Notes under the pieces: model-generated
What the model was told of the DNA's origin: nothing
Databases searched by the model: none
The model's input: the letters and a program-made list of their open reading frames with translations, nothing else
Assembly: GCA_037389465.1 (NCBI GenBank)
Contig: JAZARR010000153.1
Coordinates: 5,108,501-5,172,500, forward strand
Origin: Baylisascaris procyonis
Lineage: Eukaryota > Nematoda > Chromadorea > Rhabditida > Ascarididae
Direction: 5' to 3'
Length of the DNA stretch: 64,000 nucleotides
Part shown: positions 47,131 through 64,000 of the stretch, piece by piece
Layout of the letters: each line of letters opens with the position of its first letter
Numbering within the stretch: the first letter of the stretch is position 1
Translations under genes and position numbers: made by a program

Positions 47131-50100
47131 ACCATGATGTTCCCTCCATTGAGTTCTACGTTCTCTGAGGCGGCACATGTAACGGCTATTCAGCTGCCTG
47201 TATATCCATAAATGTAACCTCAAGAATCTTGCTTTCTATATTCTTCGTTATTTCTGGGTCATGAACGGTTCAAAACATTCTTGAAGGTTTTTCTTTGAGC
47301 AGTTTATGAGGAACTATTTGTGATATGAAAGTTTGTGCAGCCAACTCATTTAGAAGCTTGTTGTGATTTTTATAAAGGAGTTGCACTTACATCTCACCCA
47401 GGCATATGTGTATCGTTTTCTATGCTTCCCATCCGAAATATATACGCGTCAAAGAGGTGTCGAATCGTTCTCAGCTGATGCATAGATATCACACCTCGGA
47501 AAATATCAGCAAATTATAAAACAAGCATAATTTCGGCTGACGTCTTATCACTTCAGATAACTATCATACACAGACTTGATAAATGTGTAAAATTTGGACG
47601 CTTCCGGATAACGTATGCGTCTTCAAATTCCTTCATGCTCAGAATTCACCCTTTTCTCAATTCATTTTTATGCGAAGCAGAGGGGATGTACGTAAGATGA
47701 CGTCATTGTCCTGGTTTTGTTTAATGAAAAGCCACAACACCTCAACAAAGGGCTATATTCCGGGAAATTCCATTCTAGACCGCTTCGTTGCTATATGCAA
47801 CGAACGGTACAAAATATGATTCGGTTACCGTAAAAGTTCACAATTGGAGATGTTGCGATAAGGATCTTTTGAAAACTACATTTTTTAAAGTTAATTTATG
47901 AGGGGGGGGGGGGGGTGAGGGCATTTTCGATTCGAGTCACAGGGAAGATATAAAACTTTCTAGATCTGCCACCAGGCTTCAGGGAAGAGGATTTTCTAGT
48001 TTGAACGTGATGACCTAAGTATAGTGGTTTTCTCAATGAACCACCAGTTGTTCGCGTCGTTTTAGATGTGCTCGAGTCAGGACATCTGTTTTGTTCCTTT
48101 CGACTATTTTTATTTGCACAGTTGTGCAACCTTTCTCAACAGACGCTTATACTTGAAGCAAGTGGTATTTGTTGTGATCAATGATATGATTAATATTTAA
48201 GGCACTTCGACTCCTTCGGAGCACCGTCCAAATCCATGGGCAGTATTCCAGGTGGACGGACCAGCGAAATTAGCGTGAGACATTCTTGTTGTGCATAACC
48301 GTGATTTCATTCGCATTGTTCGCTGCATGTTTATGACCTTCATGGGTTTACTTCCGCAAGAACGCATCTATAAACTCGTGTACGTGCCATGTCGTTTTGA
48401 TTTCTATGCAAATCTTCCGACCTTCAAGCTGAATGAATATACTGACAAAGTTTGATAGCTCTACCTATCGGTATGGACCATGTATACTCGAATTTTTTAA
48501 ACAGTGTGATTGTGAATAGTGAAAACAAAACTGCCTAAAAAAATATAATCAACAGCATTTACACGATGTATCACTAGAAATAATCAATTCCTTTTATGCT
48601 CATGGTCAGTAGTAGTAATCGGTTGCATTTATGCAACCGGTTGGCGATCGCAGTCAGGCGACTGATGGATGGATCGAGCAGAATTAAACGTAACGGGATA
48701 TTACAATCACTCTTATAAACCATGTGACGTGAAATCTGTGAATCGACGAAGTGATATTTATATTTGGCAGCTGCAATATTCCTCCATTTGCAAAGGAGCA
48801 TGCAGTGAATACTTTTTTCTGATTAAAACCCTATGCAACATGGTATCACTATTAAAATCATGTCATTTTCTTTTAAAATTGTTGTGAATTTCATATAGTT
48901 TGTGTGGATTTTGATATTGATAGAGTGAACGTTCCCTTAGGTTTTCAGATGCTTCTTAAACGGTTATCTTCTGATGTTGAATGTTACTTTCACTCACTGT
49001 TTCAACAATTATTGAATCTTTGAATAAATATTTGTATGCTGTTATGAAACATCACATAAATGATTCCTCTTCGGTAACATCTGATTTGCTCACCATTCAC
49101 TTCTCGTATTGACTTCAAGCTTTTCAGTTTTGTTCACGGATTAGAAATATCAACTATACTTTTAATGCTCGAAATAATGGGATTTTTAACAAGCTTACTG
49201 AGAACAGCATGAAAGATATGTGTACTCTCATAGAAACGGCTAACCGTATAGCATTAAACAGTGCATGCGACTACGGTCGTTAGGATGCAAGCAATATGAA
49301 TTGAATATGGCTTATTTGAGAAAAAATTTTTGACGCCTAATGCAAAAAAATTTTTCACGCCTAATTTTATGAATAATCGAAAATAGAGCACATGAGGAAA
49401 CTTTTTTCTAAACAGCACTAACAAAGACAAAAAACTATGCGGGCAAAAAACTATGCGGGATTAGACTTCATCGTGGAATGGCACCGTTCCACGAATTGCC
49501 TATTTAAAGAAAACCTGCTGAGACCATCGATAACAAACTCAGCAATAGCAGCGAACACTCACACCTCCAGATTACGACCTGAGATTTATTGTGGACTGTT
49601 CTCTGACAAGAAAGAACTCGATTTGCACATGAATTACTGATCACTGAATTAATTCCAACGGTGCAAACTCGGGGAGGTTTATTTCCAGCAAGTTTAGGAT
49701 GCAATGCTTTTCCAGCTCCATTTTGAAGTCTACAATTCATAGAACGTCGGCGCAAGAAATCTATGACCCGTTGATTTCCATTATTATCTTTACTCATAGA
49801 CTCTTACATCATATGCGAATAAAAATGACTAAGGTAGGTAGATCATTTATGTAAAAAACTAAGTCCAGAGCTCTGAAGGCTTCGCTGTGGAAAGGAGAAA
49901 CTTCGAAAATGAATTTACTGTTTTGTTTTTTGGATAATATTTTCACGCACTTGGTTTCGATACCGTTGGTAACGTTCAACTGCTCCCCAAATTTTTTCCC
50001 CAATAAGAAGCTATCTTCTCTGAATTATCGTCATATCGTTGTTCCCTTCAATATTAAATTGAATTCACTGTCACGGTTCAACAACTTACACAAAATGAAA

Positions 50101-50495
50101 TGAATGCGTATGAAAGATTGAGTGAGGTTCTATCACTCACACCTCCCCACATCATACCGCAACCACTTTCTCTTCAACGATTTGCTTGCGCTGGAGTACT
50201 CGACAAACCAGTTCGGAAAGAGCATCCTTCCGTCACTGTCCCTCTTCCTCCATCGCTACATTCGATTTCGGTTGAACAGTGTCACATTGTTTGGGTGCAT
50301 CTCATGAAATCACTATGAAACTGCGAGAATGTCATTTGCAACAGATTCCTGCCTTGTTTACTTACCCTCTCATATGCTTAATGTTCACCTACAAATGTCC
50401 CACGGTTCCCTGCAAATGCGCAATTTTTGTGATTTCATTTGTGTTCTTTTTAACACGCCCTCTTTCGCTTCTGTAATGTTCTGAAAGTTGTGACC

Positions 50496-50541
50496 TTAAC
50501 ATCTGTTTCGATGTTAACCTTAACGTCGAAACAGATGTTAA
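50496..50541. repeat. Perfect 16-bp hairpin with 14-nt loop
   Basis: Arms 50496-50511 and 50526-50541 are exact reverse complements. GTTAAC recurs in the loop and just after the right arm. Confidence 0.95.
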
Positions 50542-50741
50542 CCTTTACATCGGTTAACTCCAATGCAAGCTGTCACTTCTTTTTTGATTTATGGACCTCA
50601 TAATATCGACGATACAGTCAACGAGGATGACTTGCGGCACTTTCATACACTGCAGCGACCCTCTTCGGGCGGAAGAATGAGACCGCGAAATATCAGACAA
50701 ATCGATCACACCACATGCTTGACCCTTGTGATTGCTTTTGT

Positions 50742-50761
50742 CCCTCCCCTCCCCCCTCCCC
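50742..50761 (-). repeat. C-rich tract, quadruplex potential on the - strand
   Basis: C3-T-C4-T-C6-T-C4, a canonical four-run pattern on the complementary strand. Confidence 0.75.
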
Positions 50762-51181
50762 ACGCCCTACTACCCCAAATTTCACACCAACTGCCAAATA
50801 GTGGATTAGCCAGGACAACAATGAATGTCCCTGTACCGTACACACGGTTCGGGCGAATCACCTTCACTTGCAAACATACCACATTACCACATCCAGCCTC
50901 GTAACATCTGCTACCCCAAAAATCCCACCGAACCTACTTCCACCCTTCCCCAAAGACCTCCCCTATCATACCAGGCAACTACCATCTCCTCGAAGTTGAT
51001 ACATATGAAGTGATATCCTGTACTTTCCCCACTAGATGCCGTCTTGCTCCAAACCTTCAACAAATCAGCAAAAATTGGCCAAAAAACAATAACAAGGATT
51101 TATGGATGAGCGTAAAACATTAACATCACTCCCAGTTTTAATGACGCCATTTCATCATTTATACAAAAAGTGAGACAACAT

Positions 51182-55043
<3,862 letters not shown>

Positions 55044-55067
55044 CTTGACAAGACAGTCGTTCAACAA

Positions 55068-55070
55068 CTG
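55068..55070 (-). promoter_or_regulatory. Probable trans-splice acceptor of rps-30
   Basis: CATTTCAG on the - strand, with 24 nt of leader before the ATG. Ribosomal protein genes of nematodes are usually SL1 trans-spliced. Confidence 0.65.
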
Positions 55071-55099
55071 AAATGAATGTCGACATGTTATATACACAA

Positions 55100-58000
55100 A
55101 AATGCTCAGGGATAAGAGTGGATGCGAGGGGATAGGGAAGGGAGAAGGGAAAGGAGGATAAAGGAGGAGGGGGATAACTTGCCACCAAAAACGCAACAGT
55201 CGATATTCCTACCGTTGATCGTTTAAGACGAGAACAAACAATGAGCAATGGGATTTGCTTAACATCATTCGCTGTCCCCAACACCCCTATATGCCTTCAT
55301 CACACTGCATAAAATCCATTCCCACAATGTGGATTTCGTGGTGTGAACACATTAAAGAGCACTCATATGAAAACTATTGCTTAATACAACACATTCCAAT
55401 CATGCAACAAATTTAGTAACGCTTCAAAAGAGATATATCACGAATGGGTGACTTCAGATAAATGCATTCTTCTTTGAATCCCAAATATAACCTCGCATAA
55501 GCATTTCCTTTGCTATGCGGGGCAAATCAGGATCTTAACGCAAGAAATCGATGCAGCAATTTTCATGATAAAGTAAACTGCATAAAAAACAATTACAATA
55601 TCAGCATACGTAGATAAATTTTCGCAAAACTGTCTTCGGCGCAAATGTCCCGTAGCGTTAGCCACAGTGGTATGCAGACTCACTCCAAATGGGGAAGTGT
55701 AAAAAAAAAAAGCAACTTCCCTCAGCGCAGATATTCATCGCATAAATGCGCCAGTAATACGCTTCCAGGTAAATAATTGTTGTAGAGCACAAGCCATCGT
55801 TGCGCATAAACCCCGCGGACGGGAGCAAACGTACTGGAAATGCGTATTCCTTTTGCCCACCTTTTCGATGCCCTTCCCTCCCCCCCCCCCCCCAAAAACC
55901 CCTCTCTCCTATGAACGCTGTGTAAATTATGGTCGAATCGATGCAGTTGACAATGCACAAGTAATACAAGATAACCAATAGGAGGAGTACAAAATACCCG
56001 TAATTTGTTTTTTGCATTGCACAATAAGTATGACAGCGAGGGTGGCACAGCATGCACTTTTGTATTTTATCATCGAAAACAATCTACGAAGGATATTATT
56101 TTTTAAAAGACCACGAAACATTTCATAAGAGCTATAGGGAGGATAGGTTAAGCCGGATATTGGGCGAGCAAAAAGCAGTCATGCGATCTAGTCCGGCATT
56201 ACTCGTGCTTAACATAGTCGTTGGCTGAATTCTTGGCCACTCGGAGATGGATCAAGTCTGGTCCTATTCTAGGCTCAATCCAACAATATACCCCACCCAA
56301 CCCGCATAAAGCAAATTCAGCATGCAGGTTCCACGAAACTTCAAGAACAACTAATTCGCCAAGAATACGAGAAGCCTTTAGTGAATAGGGCTGAAAGTTA
56401 ATCCATGGCATAGATTATACTGTAAAATATCGTTACCGTAACCACTCCAGTTAAGACCTGACGCTGACAGTAAGGGAAATAAATGCTAGAATTATCTCTC
56501 TCCTCTATCCACATAAAAAAAAACTGCTCAGGAATTTTTGAAATTGACATCCTCAATAAAATTTCGATTACCTAGCTAATACTTACACATGTGATATGTT
56601 CATAATATTCATCAAAAAAATTAAAGTGCCGCACAAATAGCATAAAGAAGTTAGCGAGGCTGCAGATTGCTCTCGACTACGAAAGCGACACCTATTCAAC
56701 ACTTCCTGAACTGCTTGTAATGTAACAACTAAATACAAAAATGCACCACATCGACATACTTGTATGAACAAACAAAATCCATTAAATAGAGATTGAGAAG
56801 TCTAAACGAACACAATGGTAGTGACCCATTAAAAAGTGGTGATAACCAAAACCGTATTGATAAGTTATATCATATCCGATATAAGACAGCTATCTACATC
56901 CACCACAAAGCAACCAAATAAGAGTAATAGTAACGGTATCCGACACACACAGTCACAAATCCAGCACTCCCGAATTGATATTGCGAAACATCGTAGTGTT
57001 CAACACTCAATGCTTCGAAATATTCATTTGATTTTCAGCTGTGAAATAGGCCAATGTGGGTGGTCTTGAAACGAAAAATAATATTCAAATTTTGGTGTGA
57101 TATTTAAATTTTGCTTTGATCGAATGTATTCAATACACCGATTGAAAGGTTTTCTACTAATTATTGATGGTATATTTAGCGTTTATATTGAAGTTATAAT
57201 TGATGAAGATCCTTTATTGTGTGATCTTTGATCATGGAACAATAGGAAAATGAATGAAAGAAAATTTTATGCGAGTATACGGTAGGGAAGCAATTCAAAA
57301 ATATAAATCGAGAAAAAAGTTGGAAATTTCTCTCTCTTAGTTATGATTGATTATTCAAATCACAAAGCGGATGCAAATCGAAGAGGGGAGGGGAAGGGGA
57401 GGGGGGATGGAGTGAAAGGGATAATGAGAGCGAAAATTTATATCCCATATGCAGATTTGCATTTCAGCGTTGTTTTATATGCAGATTTTTGCCGAATAAC
57501 TTATCATCTCATCGGGTACATCCAAAAACATTCACAAGTTTTCGTACTTACAGGGCAGTGATCTTTTTCCGCAGTTGTTGCATAAAATCCGATCAGAGCC
57601 GAATCGAATCGAGACCGGAATATTCTTAAGCAATCGAGTGACATCTATCATATCCACGAAGCTTTACCAGTGTAGTTTCAGTTCTTCGCGAATTTGAACT
57701 ACAGAACAGATAATTTACAATTATTTATATCACCGGGCAGACAGTTCACAATAATGGACACATAATTTAAAATGTTCGGCAAGCAATTTTCAACGTTGGA
57801 GAAATAATTTACTTCTGCATTTGCAAACATTTATAACGTATTGCTGACGTTTGCTTTCATAAGAGAGTATAAGAAAATAGATGAGAAATAGAGAGATAGT
57901 ATACGAAAGAAATGTGGATGGAAACATAGCATCACAACTGTACACGTTAAAAGACAACGAGTTGACGCATAACAAAGTCGCATTAAAAGGGATTATGGAA

Positions 58001-61000
58001 TATCGCTACCATTTTATTCAATTATAAATGGCTAGAGAAAGTCGATAGAGGTTTGTGGATTCGAGGAAATTAGTAAGAGAAAAAGCGCATTAGAAAAGAT
58101 AGCATTATATGTGCTTTTGCAGTCTTGCAGATCACATCAGGAATATCGAAATTGGCATAAAATTATAAGCCTCATAGATATGGAATAATTAATTCCTCAA
58201 TCAAATCAATCACCTTTGAAAATCTCCCAAAAAAAAAATGAATTATTGAAAGATGCAATCTCGTTTACCAATAAAGTGAAATCAAATTTCATCGGGTATT
58301 TCAATGTTCATAAGCGGCGTAGAAACTGCTCGATCATGGAAAAGACCATATTGCATAATGCTATTGAGCCGATTCACGCACTAATTTCACTCATTGTTGG
58401 ATTGAAATCACCAAATTGACAAATGTAAATGCGCATACACATATCAATTTACTGCAAATTATAGAATCCTTCAATGCGCTTTGCAAATGCAAATTTGCAA
58501 ATGTCCATTATATAAGAAATGAAGTCTTAATTCGGTTTCACCTAGAAGACTTTCCGATCAAGGACGATATCTGGAAAAACACTTAATTGAAGCGCTTAAT
58601 GGTACTTTGATGCAGAAGGATTTAGGACAATTCAAACTTCAATTGATAACAGCCCCATCGCGATTATCAGTTCCATGTCATCTAGTATATCTTTTCAAGC
58701 ATTTCGTTCCTTTTTTACTGCTATATGCTACAGAATGTCCTTATAGAAGACAGATAGATAGGCAGATAGATATGTATATACACCGACTTATTTATATTCT
58801 TATAAACCAAACAGACATTATAGAAGATGCTGTCGAAAACGATGTGATGCATTTTGGAAAAATTTGCATAAATAATTCGTTGCGTTGGCTATAATGAACT
58901 CATTATGGGCATTAAAGGATTGATAGATAGACGTTGTGATATGCTTAAGCATTTTTCCTTGCAAGCTTAGCCATCGATGAGTAATAGTTGTTGCTTGGGT
59001 GGTGGAATGCTCGAGCACAATCTAGCCAAATTATTGATTACCGCAGCATGAGGCCATTTCATCGATGTGCCTCATTCTTGGCCAGCTCAATTCTGGCACT
59101 TTTTTTATTGTGAATATTGTTAAGCATTTTCTTGCATCCCATTTTCTCATTTCACTGTATTTTCTTTTACGATTTGAATTGTCTTAATAGTGCACAAATT
59201 CATTTGTCCTTAAAGTTGAAATAGATTTCTACGCATAAAATATTTAGGGGATGGGGGGGGGGGGAGGTATTTGGTCCAAAAACTTTAAAACAACTATAAG
59301 TTATGATTCATGCTTCGTGTTTCATAACTAACGTTATCTTTCGAAGCTCAAGCTAAACCTCGAGCGAACGAGACTATCCCAACGAAACTTTTGATAAATC
59401 AACTGAAAAAGAAAAAGCTGAAAAGAGTTTGCCAACATATTTCCTCTATTATTGTTCATCATAAATTGATTACTACATAATAGCTGCATACATAGAAAAT
59501 AATAATGTTGCAAATGTCCTTAAATTGATTAGATTATTAAAATATATCTTATGGATATATATCCACAGATGAAGTAAGATAACGAAGAGAGGGAATGACT
59601 TTCATATTTCTTTAGTTGTTCTGTTCGACTGAATGCTATGAAAGTTCAATTTTTGAAAGTTTTATAAATAGAATATGATCAATATATAGAAAACGTTAAA
59701 AGTATTATACTGAGATAATACTGACGTTAAGTGTTTTATGCGTACAACGTTAGAGTTATATCGGGAAAGCCGAATAACTCTACTGATGAAAGCAAGCAGT
59801 AATTGCCTCGGCACTCTTAATTTGCTCGCTTCATAAAAGGGACAGTGAAAACTGAAAAGAAACCAATATAGAGGGCATTAGAGAGGGGAAACGGAAACAC
59901 ATTGCCCTTTCGTATGATGGTGTTTGATGACATGTGAAATGTGCCTAAGGAAAGAATTGGGAAGTTTCAGCGGATACATGAATGCATTACACCGGCAACA
60001 CTTAGGCGATATACATTTTTGTCGTTATATGTTGTCATTCGCTTAAGTGCCTACCTTTAGTTATACTTCATTAGGCGTTGGGAATATTCAGGTTTTTAGA
60101 TAGAAATATTGTCGTTACCGGTCATTACTACTAAGAGTTACTATGAGCTAATTCTACTTCTAAAAGAAGACATGTGCAAGCGTCGAGGGATGAATTCGAT
60201 TGGTTTTATCGTAATCGTTCATATTGAAAAGCATTCGGACTTCACTATTTATTGCTCATCTGAGAAGAGTTTTCAATTTCGACGCTTTTCACACAAAAAT
60301 CTCTCGAGAATAAAGAAAGACAGCGCAACTGAAATAGCCGATGGTCATTTGTAGAAAGCCTTCATTTTCGGTGGTCTCTTTTTTATAATTCTTGTTGCCC
60401 TTTTTGGGATCGAAATGCTTTTTCAATGCCGCATAGTAGTGTGATGGCGAGATGTTGCTTTTCCCATTATTTTCGCTCTATTCGAGTTGTATTATATAAT
60501 TATATTCGATGAAAAGTGATACACATTTAAGGAAGAAAAAGAGTATATTCGAATAGTGTTTTTATATGTTTTTGCGCAATTTATTTCTATGTTGTTGAAC
60601 TGCTTGTAAGCAACAAATTTTTTTCAATATAGAAACTCATATGAACGTTGAATGTATATATGTTTAAAGATTAGATGAATGAAATCATAGTAACTGATAT
60701 CCCCCCAATTAATATTGACCAATACGATACGGGTTTCCCTTTTTATAATGGTGAGTATATTTTGCAACGAATTAAGAAGAAAAATAAATGCCTCAATAGT
60801 ATCGCTATTCGAGTTGTATGTGGAAAATTTTTATGAGTTTATATTAGCGATATTTATGTATTCACTTATAATTGAACATCCTTTTTGCTTGTTCACTTCA
60901 TATTGCTTAGCGGACCTTTAATGTGCAAAAAGTGACACCTCTAAGTTGGGCCAATATATCCGATGCATCCGAATTTTCACGCTCATACGCTCATATGCTA

Positions 61001-61900
61001 TGCTAGGGATTCGCCAAAGTTGCCCATTTTATAGAATGGATTCTATATTTTAAATTCTTTCTTCTTATTAGTAAGTGGCAACTAATTCGTTAGATTTATG
61101 CGAAGTTTGCAATGGAAAATGCACCACTTTTGATGAGAAATATGAGCAGAACAATTCTAAGGCGATGACAGTAATATGCAGAAAAAAACCCCTGAGGCAC
61201 ATTATGAGGGTTCTTTTCAGAAAACGATGAGCTATATTGCAGTACTAGAAGTGGATGAAAGCATTGTGTTCATCATATGCACTTCGTTCGCTCCGAAGTG
61301 GCAATTTCAGCGCATCGGCGGATCCCTCAGCGTTGCTATTTGAGCTTCACTCAAAACTATCGCAGCACTTTCTTACTCGGCCGTGAAGCCACACATCAAG
61401 TTGCCGCGAAATAAACTCAATGGACCGCCTTACTTGGACCATTTCCAGCAATTTTTATTCCTCTACGGTTGTTCGATAGTTTCAACTTAAATGGCATCAC
61501 AGCTATCGATATAAAATTGCCGTATATGTTCATCTATACGAAAGTCAACAAAACCATCAATCATCGATCCCGAAAATGTTCCCAGACGGAGATTCTTTGG
61601 GAACTATAAACTGACCTGCAAATTCTCTGTGTCCAGTAACGAAAAAGTCAAATCACCGTTTGCTTCCCAAATCCTCTCACCTTCCGTCTTTCCCGATGCA
61701 AATAGCCAAAGTAAAGGTGAAGATAGTCTTTTGATCCCTTATCCTAAATTTGGTTATGCCTGACACCGTTCTCTGTGAAATATGGGTATTTAAATATGTA
61801 CAACGAAACAATCAATATCAACTCAATAGAAATATTGAGTGATAGGGACATACATAACATGTTGCAAGATTTAGGGTCGTAATAGTTGTTCGCATTCAAA
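55100..61900. other. Gene-poor stretch upstream of rps-30
   Basis: The first few hundred bases should hold the rps-30 promoter. A C14 run lies at 55880-55893, a G-rich quadruplex-type tract at 57384-57410 and a G12 run at 59253-59264. The longest frame (- strand, 56053-55658) runs through the C14 run and has no splice signals. Confidence 0.4.
57384..57410 (+). repeat. G-quadruplex-type tract
   Basis: G4-A-G4-AA-G4-A-G6, a canonical four-run pattern. Confidence 0.8.
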
Positions 61901-61908
61901 TATTAGTA

Positions 61909-62019
61909 ATGGGCGGCGTGTCGAATGACACGCGTCGCGCGATGCACAGCGATGTGCACATCGGTTTGACGGCCGTCTTTGCGTTCGATGTGGGTGCTGT
62001 TTCGATTGCAATGAGAGTG
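61909..62019 (+). CDS. Possible first exon, unrecognised (37 codons)
   Basis: The ATG stands two bases after an AATATTAG that could be a trans-splice acceptor. The frame is open for 37 codons with CpG-rich, coding-like codons and ends GAGAGTG|GTGAGT, a good donor (phase 0). Residues 19-35 are hydrophobic (GLTAVFAFDVGAVSIAM). A phase-0 continuation at 62158 (LALEDAARAFYY, then stop at 62205) follows GTTGAAG, a poor acceptor, so the second exon is uncertain. Confidence 0.33.
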
Positions 62020-62209
62020 GTGAGTCACGCGATGAAATTCACTTCTCTCTCTTTTTTTAATATTCTTTTTCTTGTTTCCTCCCCCTCTCTGTGTGTGTTT
62101 ATTGGCACTCTGAACGTTACTTTAAATATTTCTCTTGTTGTTGTTATTGTGTTGAAGTTAGCACTAGAAGATGCAGCTCGAGCTTTCTATTACAAAGGTG
62201 AATAGAGCG

Positions 62210-64000
62210 AGCTGGAATCCATCTTGTCCACCTGCTGCTTTATTAGAAATGATGCGGTACTTTTATGCGTTTTTTTTTGCATTGGATTTATTTGTTTGCT
62301 CATAATCCGTTTTCACTTATAACATTTATAATAGCTTTTCTGAAATGTAGATCCGTGGAACTTACGAAACGTAAGAATTGACGCCGAAATAAATCCATTC
62401 GTATTAACTGATCACACCTAAATAGTGGGGAGAGAAAAATCTTTTTTTTTGAAGTTCTTATTATCCCATGGGGTTGTCGCCGTTACTTCGGTCCATATTA
62501 CCGTATAGAATTTAAGTGAAACTGTTAACATCGTAAGGCTTCATGAAGCTGGTGCGAAATTTACGCGTGAGGAAATTTTCATGAAATATTTTTTTGCAGA
62601 GATTTCAATCGTAGTAATGATAATAAAATATATTGATAAGTTAGTTTTATCGATTCAAATTGGTTGAGTGTGATGTTCGACAACAAGAAATATGTTGGAT
62701 TGATTGTTGCAGAAATTAATCGATGGCGAAAACTTTTACAATTTTATTGCTCTCGAATAACAATAAAATTACTTAGCAATCAACACTCAACTTATTAGTG
62801 ACTGCATTTTGTTATAACAACAATCAAAACCATCCGACATTAAAAAATTTTTTCAGAATTTCCCATTATGCAAATTTTCGTAAATTGATGCAAATTTTTC
62901 AGCGTCAATATTTTTGCATAATAAATTTCATTCGCATTGAGAGATAACATCGATCGTTTATGCTATTGAATATTTTTAAAACCGCTCATATTTTAAGATT
63001 CGAAGGAACTCCTCTTAAATTCGGATGATTCATAAATTGCTTACCTCATTCCATCAGCAATTTTTCCAGTATTATTGATGTGTAGTGCATTAGCAGCATG
63101 TCATGCATATCTTAAACAATATCGATACCTCCACCTCTTTCCTTATCAACGACGTCAAAAGACAACAGTAAACCTATTTTTCTGCTTTAGACTCTAACCG
63201 ATTTGAAGAATGAAAACCTCACCTTTAAAAGCTCAAATTGAGTTTTAAAATGCAAACTTATTGGAAATTTAGTTGATGACTATATTCCAACCATTAAAGT
63301 TCGTAGTTTTTCTCGAAAACCCTCTATGATGGCAGTTAATCTAAGATGGGGAATTCTCATGCGTCCTTTGTAAGAATGTGACAATGAGAAAGGTTTGATG
63401 CTTCTTAATTCATAAAATTGATATTTTTCAAGAAGTGCAAAAAATCAAAGTTTTATTGATCTTGTAAGGGTTGTTGAGTTCCCCTTAATGCTTTACCAGG
63501 TACTGGATAGAGACGGCAACGTAAAGGAGTTAAGGTTTTATTCAATGCTTAAAACAAATTGATACAAAACAAACGCACAAATAGGGAGATTGGGATAGGA
63601 CAACGCTTGCCAGATAGGGCCTTTGCACTATTCACGGTACATCTGCGCGATACTGACAACCTACACCACAGCACGCTGTCCAACGCAGGCGCGCCCTCTA
63701 CTATTCGAACCTGTGGGGAACTAACTACCTTGAGATGGTCAAGGCATTCGTAGACAGTTTGATCTATCTATCCCGTGATCGTCCTTCCCCCTGCTCTACA
63801 CGAAAGGAGTTGATGTGGTCTTTGCTGATCTCCCTTACAATCTCTTTACCTTATCTTCGTTGCCAACCCAGAATTCTAAAATATCATCTTCATAAATGGA
63901 ATATTTGAATTGAAAATGCATCTGATCATTGTGGGAATGAAATCGAGTAAATGAAATATACCACATTAAGTAGATGAATGGAAAATATTCACAAAGTTAG
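62210..64000. other. Intergenic or intronic, no feature seen
   Basis: AT-rich. A short GC-richer patch at about 63590-63770 has no splice-supported exon and no tRNA fold. Confidence 0.4.

Larger units (their letters stand above)
47131..51181. other. Non-coding stretch 3' of rps-30
   Basis: Contains a G13 run (47903-47915), a tandem 15-bp duplication near 49430-49460, a 16-bp hairpin (50496-50541) and a C-rich tract (50742-50761). A - strand frame at 49797-49504 starts at an ATG and is open, but it has no clear acceptor upstream and only a weak donor, so it is not called. Confidence 0.4.

Noticed and set aside
55658..56057. 131-codon - strand frame with a hydrophobic segment
   Set aside because: It runs through the C14 homopolymer, where the frame is unreliable, and lacks splice signals.
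63690..63770. GGTTCGAATAG on the - strand resembling a tRNA T-loop
   Set aside because: Flanking bases do not form a T-stem.

Overview
The window reads as nuclear DNA of a clade V (strongylid, hookworm-like) nematode. The evidence is AT-rich sequence, short exons bounded by TTTCAG-type acceptors, exons that begin at probable spliced-leader acceptors just upstream of an ATG, an exact 22-nt nematode SL1 sequence at 7905-7926, and a gene of the nematode-typical DUF273 family. The genus is an inference. No rRNA, tRNA, CRISPR array or prokaryotic signal was found.

Three genes are certain or nearly so, and all are interrupted by introns. A small heat shock protein lies on the + strand (32319-33098, two exons). 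The core spliceosomal protein Sm D2 lies on the + strand (39193-40371, two exons, with a probable extra upstream exon). The ubiquitin-like/ribosomal protein S30 fusion (FAU / rps-30 type) lies on the - strand (55043-51182, four exons); its second intron appears to use a GC donor. A fourth, partial + strand gene of the DUF273 family (nucleotide-sugar transferase-like, with a DxD motif) has at least five exons from 13033 to about 23196. One of its introns is about 5.5 kb and holds two foldback elements.

Several weaker gene models rest on splice-site logic plus long open frames: a two-exon - strand gene at 11197-10506, a two-exon + strand gene at 4929-5449, a set of + strand exons at 43739-46192 that conflicts with - strand exons at 43868-43354, and single exons at 9594-10071, 25086-24758, 30049-29693 and 61909-62019. 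None of these could be assigned to a family with confidence.

Layout: 1-4.9 kb nothing supported; 4.9-5.4 kb possible gene; 6.5-9.2 kb foldback element IR-A, with the SL1 copy in its spacer; 9.2-9.6 kb fragment of a second element family; 10.5-11.2 kb - strand gene; 13.0-23.2 kb DUF273 gene with foldbacks IR-B and IR-C in its long intron; 24-30 kb mostly empty apart from isolated - strand exons and a dispersed GC-rich repeat; 32.3-33.1 kb small HSP; 35.9-38.0 kb foldback IR-D; 39.2-40.4 kb Sm D2; 43-46 kb conflicting exons; 47-51 kb hairpins and C/G-rich tracts; 51.2-55.1 kb rps-30; 55-64 kb mostly empty, with one possible first exon at 61.9 kb. The genes appear functionally independent; no operon is evident.
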